Below, piece by piece: positions 57,389 to 64,000 of a DNA stretch of 64,000 bases. The translations under genes were made by a program, and so were the position numbers. Under the pieces are notes generated by a model. That model was given only the letters and a program-made list of their open reading frames with translations. It did no database searches and was not told the origin of the DNA. The stretch lies in assembly GCA_963677475.2 (NCBI GenBank), contig CAXXQD010000001.1:28809-92808 (forward strand). Reading direction: 5' to 3'. The DNA is from JABMQB01 sp963677475. GTDB lineage: Bacteria; Bacteroidota; Bacteroidia; Bacteroidales; Prolixibacteraceae. The first letter of the stretch is position 1; every line of letters begins with the position of its first letter.

Positions 57389-59091
57389 GAGTCCGCGCAA
57401 TAACAATGTTTGTATGTTTGGTATTGTCTATAGTTCATTATTTTGAGGTTTTTAGAGGTCATTAAAGGTAGTTAGTATTCTGATGTGTTTTTCGTTTGGT
57501 GCAATTTTTATTTGCTTAAGATGGCGCATTTTAGCCCATATTTGGCAAAAAAGTAAAGGACAAGTTTTTCCAGCCTTGCTTTTAATTCATTTAGGTCAAA
57601 AATTGACATAAGCCTACGAAGGTTGTAACACATCATCATTAGGTTTACTTCACTAAGTACGTTTTGTTTTCCTTTCATTAGTGTGTATGTAAAGCCCCAT
57701 TGCCTTTTAAGTGTTCCGAACTGGTGTTCGGTAATTTGCTGGCGCAATTTGTAGTATTCGGGGTTTTGATTTACCCGTTTTTCATTTTCTTCGAGGGCTT
57801 CCTGATATATACTTCGTTCAATATATCTTCCTCTTTTGTTCTCGGTACATTTTTCACGTAAGCTACATCCATTGCATGCTTTGGTTTTGTAGTGTTTTAC
57901 GCGATGCTTACGTTTTTTATATATTGTCCCATTTGTGGTAAGTATGGCTCCTGCGGGGCATGTGTAAGTGTCGTTCTGTTTATCGTACTCAAATATTTGC
58001 ATATCGAACAGTCCATTGTTCTGAGATGAGTGTGCCTTTGGGGAACTGTAGGTGGTTATCCCGTTTTTTGTACAGGTATCAATATGTAGCCCGGTTGTGT
58101 AGCCTTTATCTGTGAGGGTGTCCATTTTCTCCACCTGGAGTAATTCTTTTGCATCCAATGCCATATCAGCCAGGGCATGTGTGTCGTTAACCCTTCCAGT
58201 ATCATTATTTACAAATAGGTTATGTTTTCCATCGCATCCTGCTTGTATGTTGTACCCTACGTTAACTACATTTCGGTGCAGTACTACTGATCTGGCATCT
58301 GGATCATTGGTGCTAAGTTGTGTTTCACCACTTTGTTGAAGTTCCTTTTCAATTTTCTTGTATTGTTTGCGTCGTTTTTTCTGGGTTTCTATTTTTTGTT
58401 CCACTTCTTTGATTTGGCTGTGATCCATTTCTTGGGTATCCAGCTGTTTTTCAAATTCGTCAATTTTAGTATCGACATACTCCATATGTCGATCAATCTT
58501 AGCTTGATTAAAGTTGTTTTTCAGGCTGTTTTGAGCTCTTATTTTAAAGGAGTCTATAGCAATAGTTTCACCGCTAATGAGATTCATTTCTTTAAGCATA
58601 AGCACAAAGTGCCGGAAAGCTTGCTTGAAAGCCTTGCTGTTGTCTTTGCGGAAGTATGCGATCTTACGTGCCGATGGTCTAAGTCCCCGCAATAGCCATA
58701 TTACTTCGAGGTTTACCCTACACGCTTCTTCAAGTTGGTAGCTCGACCGAAGCTTTTTCTTGTACCCGTACATAAATAGTTTGAGCATATCAACTGATCT
58801 GTACGGAGGTCTACCTTCAGAATTGAGTACATCTTTGAAACCAAGTTTATGAAGTGGGAGTGCATCCACAAACCAGTCGACAACTCTAGCCCACGAATCG
58901 CGAGCTACATTTGCTTCAAAGTCCATCATGATTAGTTGATCCCTTGAGAACCCATTAATAAAGTCCATTGAGATAGATGTTTTGTTTGCTAATAAAGATA
59001 ACAAACGTATGGTTTACAAGGTGTTGGTAACTGCAGGGCTTATAAACAATTTGTAATTATTTTTTTGGTTTGGAGGTTATTGCGCAGTCTG
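57389..59091 (-). mobile_element. IS1182-type insertion sequence, type B, copy 2
   Basis: 1703 bp, ends as for copy 1 at 19538. ACGG duplicated (57385-57388, 59092-59095). It is inserted at the same base of the attC-like site as the other two IS1182-type elements. Confidence 0.9.
57508..59004 (-). CDS. IS1182-family DDE transposase (type B, copy 2)
   Basis: 498 residues, identical in protein sequence to the copy at 19657-21153. Intact. Confidence 0.94.
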   Translation of the reverse strand: MLSLLANKTSISMDFINGFSRDQLIMMDFEANVARDSWARVVDWFVDALPLHKLGFKDVLNSEGRPPYRSVDMLKLFMYGYKKKLRSSYQLEEACRVNLEVIWLLRGLRPSARKIAYFRKDNSKAFKQAFRHFVLMLKEMNLISGETIAIDSFKIRAQNSLKNNFNQAKIDRHMEYVDTKIDEFEKQLDTQEMDHSQIKEVEQKIETQKKRRKQYKKIEKELQQSGETQLSTNDPDARSVVLHRNVVNVGYNIQAGCDGKHNLFVNNDTGRVNDTHALADMALDAKELLQVEKMDTLTDKGYTTGLHIDTCTKNGITTYSSPKAHSSQNNGLFDMQIFEYDKQNDTYTCPAGAILTTNGTIYKKRKHRVKHYKTKACNGCSLREKCTENKRGRYIERSIYQEALEENEKRVNQNPEYYKLRQQITEHQFGTLKRQWGFTYTLMKGKQNVLSEVNLMMMCYNLRRLMSIFDLNELKARLEKLVLYFFAKYGLKCAILSK

Positions 59092-59227
59092 ACGGTCACT
59101 TGTAAGTTGTCGTTGCGGATTTCGGAGCTCGTTCCTGTCCGGCAGGACGGAACGATGTTGCGAGAATCCAGCGAACGACACATCACGAACCCCGCAATGC
59201 AATTTACAATTTGTTGGCGGTAGTTTT

Positions 59228-60217
59228 TTATTTTATTAATTCAACTTTATCTACTACATCGAAGCCTTTGGTTTTACTAAATTTCATATTGTGTACGAAG
59301 TTTTGCATACTGTCAGATGGGTCAATTGTTTTTAAATTCAGTTTTTTGATTGTCTCAGGTGGCAGAATAATTGATAAAATAGGCTGATTTTCTAAATGCC
59401 CTGTCGCACTGTTTAACATTTCTGCCATTGCATTAACTCGAATAAAATCAAGAGGTAAATAAGCGAATATTTCTCTCGCAACCCTGAGTACAGAACTGCA
59501 AATATGGTCTTGGTATAGTTCATTAAATTTACCTTTTGCCATATTTTTCTTAGAAAGTTTACCTGTCGTGGTTTGTCTAAGTTCATAGTTCGGGATAACT
59601 TCATCGCTATTGACACTTAAATCAACATCCAAATATTTACTCTCGAAATTTATATTTAGGTGAGTGCCTAATTCTCCGATTTCTGAGAATGGATTATAAT
59701 ATTCAATCGCATTTTTATATGCTTCAATTTCTCCGTTTTTGACTCCGTCAGCAATTTGCTGAAGTTCTTGCCAATCTTTCAAATCTTCTTGATACTGATT
59801 GTGTCTTGATTCGTTATCCGTTTCGTCTTTAAGCCGGGCTGTCTCTATTTGTTTTTTTAATTTATCTATCTTTTTTTCTGTTGAACCGAACAACTTGTCA
59901 AAGAATGATGGTTTGAAACTATCTAATTTTTCTTTAGCGAGTTTCTCATTATCAAATTTTTTCGTTGGTTCTTTGGGAGGTTGAGTTTTTTGAATTTTAT
60001 CCCAATCTATTGTTTCACTGCAATCTTTATGAACAGATTGAATCATATTTACGTAATTTTCCCAATCTTCAACAGCTTGCCTGGCATCGTCAATTTCTTG
60101 AAGTTTTTGTTGTTCTTTAAATCTTTTTGCAGCTTCTCTGGCTTGTCTCTGTTGTTCGCGTTCAATTCTTCGGACAGCAGCACCATATGAACGCATTACT
60201 CCTTTTACTGTAGTCAT
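59228..60217 (-). CDS. Coiled-coil protein of unknown function (cassette C14)
   Basis: 329 residues. The first 60 are strongly charged and helical (RRIEREQQRQAREAAKRFKEQQK). A second coiled coil spans about 110-160. The C-terminal half is globular: FSEIGELGTHLNINFESKYLDVDLSVNSDEVIPNYEL, then LYQDHICSSVLRVAREIFAYLP and NPILSIILP-like strands. No catalytic motif is recognised. It is the single gene of C14, ends GTTGGCGGTA and TACCGCCAAC. Proteins with this N-terminal coil and a beta-rich C-terminus occur sporadically near defence genes, but I can name no family. Confidence 0.6.
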   Translation of the reverse strand: MTTVKGVMRSYGAAVRRIEREQQRQAREAAKRFKEQQKLQEIDDARQAVEDWENYVNMIQSVHKDCSETIDWDKIQKTQPPKEPTKKFDNEKLAKEKLDSFKPSFFDKLFGSTEKKIDKLKKQIETARLKDETDNESRHNQYQEDLKDWQELQQIADGVKNGEIEAYKNAIEYYNPFSEIGELGTHLNINFESKYLDVDLSVNSDEVIPNYELRQTTTGKLSKKNMAKGKFNELYQDHICSSVLRVAREIFAYLPLDFIRVNAMAEMLNSATGHLENQPILSIILPPETIKKLNLKTIDPSDSMQNFVHNMKFSKTKGFDVVDKVELIK

Positions 60218-60293
60218 TTTATTAGTTTTTGGTTTAATTATTTAGTGTCTTATTTTCTCAAAATATTGTCAATGATTTTGTAGTTTTCAAAAT

Positions 60294-60432
60294 TACCGCC
60301 AACGTTGAATGTATGGTGTCGTAAGGGATTGCGGACTTCAAACCTATCAATTTACCACCCAAAATTGATGCGGGAGATACTTTTCGAAAACCTCTGAAAC
60401 CCTTATGCACTATACATATTGTTGGCGTTTCG
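60294..60432 (-). repeat. attC-like site 15
   Basis: 123 nt from AAC (60301) to GTT (60423). Arms TGTATGGTGTCGTAAGGG and its near-complement; subtype 2 centre (CTTCAAACCTATCAATTTAC), closely resembling site 6. Confidence 0.82.
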
Positions 60433-60455
60433 TTATTTATTGTCATCTATAAATA

Positions 60456-61124
60456 TTAATCAATGCTGTGAAATTTATCTTCATTTGTAATTTTCAAAAG
60501 CTCTTTCATCAATTGTTCAAAGTCAAGTCCTTTGTAGATATATAGCTTATCACCAGCAATATTGTCCATATAGTATTTATTATTCTCATCTACATAAAGG
60601 TACATATTGTGGTCATGAGCTGAAGCAAAGTATGACATTTCTTTATCAAATCCATACTTACTCATGTTTGTACTAACTGGGTCAATACTGAAATCAACCA
60701 AAGTCTTCGGATTATGACCACTTTTATCTGTCGCACAAATTTCTAATCCGCCAAATTCTCTAATAATATTTGCCGCGAATTTATTTATCGAAGTTTTCTT
60801 AAGCATTGATTTGCTCAACTCTATTGCTCTTTCTTTATACCACCCTGAGTTCTTTAAAATCCTATAATAGTTCCATGTCTCAAAATCGTTTATAGGTATA
60901 TAATTTTCAAGAATCAGTTTGCTAAAGTTATTTAGGACAAATTTTTCATTGAAGTTAAATCCAATCAATTCGTTATATAATTCACTCCCCAATCTAATCT
61001 CCAAGTCAGAGTCGTTATATAACCAGGATTCAAAATCAGTGCTTGAATCATTTCCAATTAGAAAGTTTAGTATTCTATCTTTATCGTTTTTTTGCATAGC
61101 TAACCCTAATAATTCTTTACTCAT
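60456..61124 (-). CDS. SUKH-3-like immunity protein (cassette C15)
   Basis: 222 residues. The middle and C-terminus read GWYKERAIELSKSMLKKTSINKFAANIIREFGGLEI, then a beta-rich part with HDHNMYLYVDENNKYYM. The order GW-R, FGGL, small beta sheet and DE-N-YYM fits the SUKH-3 immunity family, which neutralises nuclease toxins delivered by neighbouring bacteria. The N-terminal 80 residues are an extra helical segment. No toxin gene accompanies it, as is common for orphan immunity genes. An IS110 copy lies 22 bp upstream of its start. Confidence 0.6.
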   Translation of the reverse strand: MSKELLGLAMQKNDKDRILNFLIGNDSSTDFESWLYNDSDLEIRLGSELYNELIGFNFNEKFVLNNFSKLILENYIPINDFETWNYYRILKNSGWYKERAIELSKSMLKKTSINKFAANIIREFGGLEICATDKSGHNPKTLVDFSIDPVSTNMSKYGFDKEMSYFASAHDHNMYLYVDENNKYYMDNIAGDKLYIYKGLDFEQLMKELLKITNEDKFHSID

Positions 61125-61146
61125 CCATTTGCGAGTGTCTCTTATA

Positions 61147-62841
61147 ATTCTGACTAACGTAAAGTACTTGGACTGGGGTTCAAAGGATTACCGAGGCCAA
61201 CATCTTCGGGTTTTAAGTCAAATTTAGCGATTTGTTTTTTAATTCTTTTGGCTATTCCCATCTTTCTTTTCTGGTCTAAGAATAAATACTCTGTTGGAGG
61301 TTTATAAGGAATCTTTTTAGTGACCATATTCCAAATAATCACACCTAGTTTTCTTGCTGTAGCACTAACTGCAGCTTGCCTTCCTTTGCGGTATGCAACC
61401 CTTTTAAAAAAGTCTGAGAGGTGTGTATCTTTTAAATTGCCAATTGCATTTGCAGCCTGCCTTAATGCAATTTTTAATTTATTGCTTCCCTTTGGGATTT
61501 TGCTGCTCAGGATTTTTCCACCGGATATTTTATTATTTGGAGCAAGGCGGAGCCATGAAACAAATTGTTTAGAACTAGGGAACTTTTGAAACCCACTGGG
61601 TCCAATTTCGCTGATTATTGAAAGTACTGTGGCATGGCTTAGCCCTTCAATAGCCATTAAATCGACCCCGCCGAAGTATTGGTAAGCTACTTGGTTGAAG
61701 TTTTTGATTGAAGGTGCATTTTTGTTTATCCGTTTATAAGGTTTTTCGGTTGTTCTCAATTTCAGTTTTTCAGGTTGTAGCTTCAATTCGGTTTTAATAA
61801 AATTATTGATTTTCCTTTCGCATTGCCTTATTTGTTTTTGATAAAATTGGTAACACATAAATTCTTGTTTTAGCCCAAACAAGAAATCTTCCCTGTTATT
61901 CCCGTGCAATGCTTTTGCAATTTCTTCCTTGGGTTTCCTGCAGTTATAGTGCCTGTGTTCAGCTAAGGAATAGGGGTCAAGGTTTCCATTGCAGATATCT
62001 TCGATTATTTTCATTCCAGTGAGCCCACATACATCCTTTACCACAACATCTAAGCGAAAGTTTAGGAATTTCAAATACTTTTGCATTTTACGTGAAGCCC
62101 CTGCCGCCAATGATATGATATTGCTTCTTTGGCGGCAGTATGTCCTTAGTTTTTCAGTTGTTTCATCAGGGAGGAAGCTACTTGTAAGTAAGCCAAGGGC
62201 ATGGAGTTTTTGTATGTGCCTGCAATCTTTCACATCGGTCTTTTTCCCTTTCGCATGTTTGGTAAATTTTCCATTGCATAAAATCACATCAAAACCATAT
62301 TTTATAAGTTCTGCAAATAGGTTTTGCCAATAGTCCCCTGTCGATTCCATTGCTACCGATGTAATGCCATAAGATACAAGCCATTCACAAAGCCCGGCTA
62401 AGTCTTCTGCATAAACCCCAAATTCTTTCACATCCTCCAGCGATTGCCCCACAGCAACATAGTGTGACCTACTACCAATATCAATTCCAGCTGCATTGTG
62501 GTTAATAATGTCTAGTTCCATTTTCTTTTTCCTTGCCATAATAATTCAATTAAAGTTGTTTTAAAATGACCCTAAGGAAATGTACCTTTGAATTGAGAAT
62601 TATTCTGAACGGGGTTACTGACAATAAATGTCAGTACCACCACTGAAATTATCAACAAGCCTCGGAAACTCAACTTTCGAGGCTTTTACATTCCAACCAG
62701 AATGAACGCACGGACTTTAATAGTACCATTGCTAGAAACGGCCTTGCGTAGGGTCAATCCAAAAATACATGGAAATATTGTTCAGGGCACTTTTTATCGT
62801 TAGCTGGAGAAATTAATTGGTTTTTCTAATGTGGGGGAATG
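61147..62841 (-). mobile_element. IS110-type insertion sequence, copy 5
   Basis: 1695 bp, one G longer than the others near its right end (GTGGGGGAATG). The right end is 6 nt (AACGCC, 62842-62847) from the AAC core of site 16. This is the only IS110-bearing cassette whose two cores still match each other (GTTGGCGTT, AACGCCAAC). Confidence 0.88.
61154..62539 (-). CDS. IS110-family DEDD transposase, copy 5
   Basis: 461 residues, identical in sequence to copy 1. Intact. Confidence 0.95.
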   Translation of the reverse strand: MARKKKMELDIINHNAAGIDIGSRSHYVAVGQSLEDVKEFGVYAEDLAGLCEWLVSYGITSVAMESTGDYWQNLFAELIKYGFDVILCNGKFTKHAKGKKTDVKDCRHIQKLHALGLLTSSFLPDETTEKLRTYCRQRSNIISLAAGASRKMQKYLKFLNFRLDVVVKDVCGLTGMKIIEDICNGNLDPYSLAEHRHYNCRKPKEEIAKALHGNNREDFLFGLKQEFMCYQFYQKQIRQCERKINNFIKTELKLQPEKLKLRTTEKPYKRINKNAPSIKNFNQVAYQYFGGVDLMAIEGLSHATVLSIISEIGPSGFQKFPSSKQFVSWLRLAPNNKISGGKILSSKIPKGSNKLKIALRQAANAIGNLKDTHLSDFFKRVAYRKGRQAAVSATARKLGVIIWNMVTKKIPYKPPTEYLFLDQKRKMGIAKRIKKQIAKFDLKPEDVGLGNPLNPSPSTLR

Positions 62842-62981
62842 AACGCCAACGGTCACTTGTATGTGGTCGGGCGGGATTTCGAAGAGAAATCCTGTCAGAC
62901 CCGCAGGAAAGTTGGCACGAGGTCTGACTTGTCAGACCGCTAAAACCCCCGCCTGCCATATTACAATTTGTTGTAGTGCGT
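62842..62981 (-). repeat. attC-like site 16
   Basis: 126 nt from AAC (62848) to GTT (62973). Arms TTGTATGTGGTCGGGCGGG and its near-complement. The centre is longer and carries repeated GTCTGAC/GTCAGAC blocks not seen in other sites. Confidence 0.8.
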
Positions 62982-62987
62982 TTTTTA

Positions 62988-63938
62988 TTATGATTTTTTA
63001 TGTCGGTTAATAATTCCGTCAAACTTTTTTTCATAGTTTTCTTTTTCCATAAAAGGATATGTTCTTTTTTTATTCTCATATTCTCCTTTTAGTAATTGAT
63101 AAAAAGAATTATTTGGGTCAGATTTTTTATTCTTTTTTGTATTTGTTAGATTGAAAATTTTAGTTAAAGAATTTGCAAATTTTCTTCTTTCTCCGTCTTT
63201 TATTTCTGCAATCCATTCTTTCTTTTCTAATTCTAAGATTAATTCGCAAAGCTCTTGTTGTGAACCATTCCAATCAATACTAAAAATATCATTTTCTACG
63301 TAGTTTAGTTCTTGACCAAGATTTATATTTTCAATTGAAATCGTAAGTAAATTTAGTCTATGTTCTATGAACTCAATGAGCATTTCTAGTATTAAGTCCG
63401 ATATTTGTTTATTGAGTTGAATGCCCCAAAATATATCTATTTGCTTTGTTTTATCTTTTAAAACGCTTTTATATCTATTTAAAATACTCAACAAGATTTT
63501 GACTTCATCATTTATTCCAACAAAGTAATATTGATTCATTGTGTTCATTAAGACTTCGTCATAGTTGTAGACTAAACAATGAAAAAGAGTTGAAATAAAA
63601 TTTTCTAATGTCTCACAGTGGTTTCTGGGGTCAAATACTTTACGTTTTTCAGTAAGTTCTTTTGCTTTTTCAGTCGTTATCGTTCCATCGAGTTCAACTA
63701 ACTCAAAATGCAGTTCGAATAATTCAGTTGCAAATATTGAAACACCATTTTCTTTAGACGAATTTCCAATATCTAACGGAAAGTTCTTAAAAGCATAATC
63801 ATAATGTTTTACAATTTCCTCTTTTTTAAAGTTACTGATATTCATTCTGTGTAATGAAATTATTTCAAGTTCTTCATTCCAGAGAAGTTGATAAATTTTT
63901 TCAATTCTTGTCGAAAAATGGATTGTGTCTAATATCAT
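62988..63938 (-). CDS. RteC-like protein (cassette C16)
   Basis: 316 residues. The C-terminal 110 (DWNGSQQELCELILELEKKEW, then FANSLTKIFNL, NSFYQLLKGEYENKKRTYPFM) resemble the RteC family of Bacteroidota, known from the regulation of conjugative-transposon excision. The N-terminal 200 residues are helical. It is a free-standing cassette gene, so a regulatory role in transfer is not implied. The match is from memory and moderate only. The other end of the cassette lies beyond the window. Confidence 0.5.
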   Translation of the reverse strand: MILDTIHFSTRIEKIYQLLWNEELEIISLHRMNISNFKKEEIVKHYDYAFKNFPLDIGNSSKENGVSIFATELFELHFELVELDGTITTEKAKELTEKRKVFDPRNHCETLENFISTLFHCLVYNYDEVLMNTMNQYYFVGINDEVKILLSILNRYKSVLKDKTKQIDIFWGIQLNKQISDLILEMLIEFIEHRLNLLTISIENINLGQELNYVENDIFSIDWNGSQQELCELILELEKKEWIAEIKDGERRKFANSLTKIFNLTNTKKNKKSDPNNSFYQLLKGEYENKKRTYPFMEKENYEKKFDGIINRHKKS

Positions 63939-63948
63939 TTTTTTTGTT

Positions 63949-63980
63949 CAAATGTAGATTGAATATGTTAGGTTATCAAT
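63949..63980 (-). promoter_or_regulatory. Bacteroidota-type promoter of the RteC-like gene
   Basis: TACATTTG (complement of 63949-63956) as -7 and TTG (complement of 63977-63979) as -33, 20 nt apart. The ATG follows 10 nt after the -7 box, so the leader is very short. Confidence 0.55.
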
Positions 63981-64000
63981 TACTTCTCACTTACGGTATG

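Larger units (their letters stand above)
57378..59224 (-). repeat. attC-like site 14, split by an IS1182-type element
   Basis: AACGG at 57384-57388, continuing at 59096 to GTT at 59213-59215. Without the IS it measures 125 nt. Its sequence is nearly the same as site 13. The left core GGCGGTAAC is complementary to the start of cassette C13. Confidence 0.82.

Noticed and set aside
14623..62981. CRISPR array as an explanation for the spaced repeats
   Set aside because: Repeats are about 123 nt, imperfect, hairpin-forming and separated by whole genes rather than 30-40 nt spacers.
14623..63938. Prophage or conjugative element
   Set aside because: No capsid, terminase, portal, relaxase or type IV secretion genes; each unit is bounded by its own attC-like site instead.
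63939..64000. Possible integron integrase or attI at the right edge
   Set aside because: No tyrosine recombinase frame is present anywhere in the window; these bases are only a promoter region. Orientation predicts the integrase further right, but that cannot be seen.

Overview
The window looks like a chromosomal segment of a free-living Bacteroidota (Marinilabiliales/Prolixibacteraceae-like is my guess). The DNA is AT-rich. Several upstream regions carry the Bacteroidota promoter pattern (TTG near -33, TANNTTTG near -7). There is a TonB receptor with an N-terminal CarboxypepD_reg-like domain, and DUF3843- and RteC-like proteins occur.

Left part (1-14.6 kb): ordinary chromosomal genes, nearly all on the minus strand. 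They are a class II aldolase-like protein cut by the window edge, a small membrane protein, an HSL-type esterase, a katG plus ferritin-like operon, a radical SAM protein, an aldo/keto reductase, an AraC regulator, a PAS hybrid histidine kinase, and a TonB-dependent receptor broken by one in-frame stop codon.

Right part (14.6-64 kb): a long array that has the architecture of a chromosomal integron. Sixteen attC-like hairpin sites, 15 of them 122-126 nt from AAC to GTT (the leftmost is degenerate), alternate with minus-strand genes. I number the cassettes C1 to C16 from left to right, each owning the site on its left (3') side. In 11 of 15 testable cassettes the first bases (GTT plus six or more) are the reverse complement of the last bases before the cassette's own attC, as expected of an excisable circle. 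No integrase is in the window; by orientation it would lie beyond the right edge.

The array is heavily colonised by mobile DNA that uses the sites. Three IS1182-type elements sit at the identical base of three sites. Five near-identical IS110-type elements lie exactly 6 nt from the AAC core. An ORF-less group II intron sits just outside the GTT core of a twelfth site.

The cargo is mostly defence or conflict related: AAA_14/DUF4143 ATPase (C2), DUF4160/DUF2442-HTH pair with a palindromic operator (C4), HD-NACHT protein (C5), Doc toxin plus HTH partner (C6), KilA-N protein (C7), putative AbiC-like abortive infection protein (C8), PD-(D/E)XK-like protein (C9), a 9-kb cassette with an AlbA/Schlafen-type ATPase, a DnaQ-BRCT exonuclease and a 1950-residue transglutaminase-helicase-nuclease (C10), a four-gene operon of cytosine methyltransferase, MORC/Hsp90-like histidine kinase, response regulator and caspase-like protease (C11), a cassette with no gene (C12), Hachiman hamA-hamB (C13), a coiled-coil protein (C14), a SUKH-3-like immunity protein (C15) and an RteC-like protein (C16). 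C10 and C11 share conserved end modules around unrelated cargo. The C11 operon and the integron-like array itself are the strongest candidates for undescribed biology.
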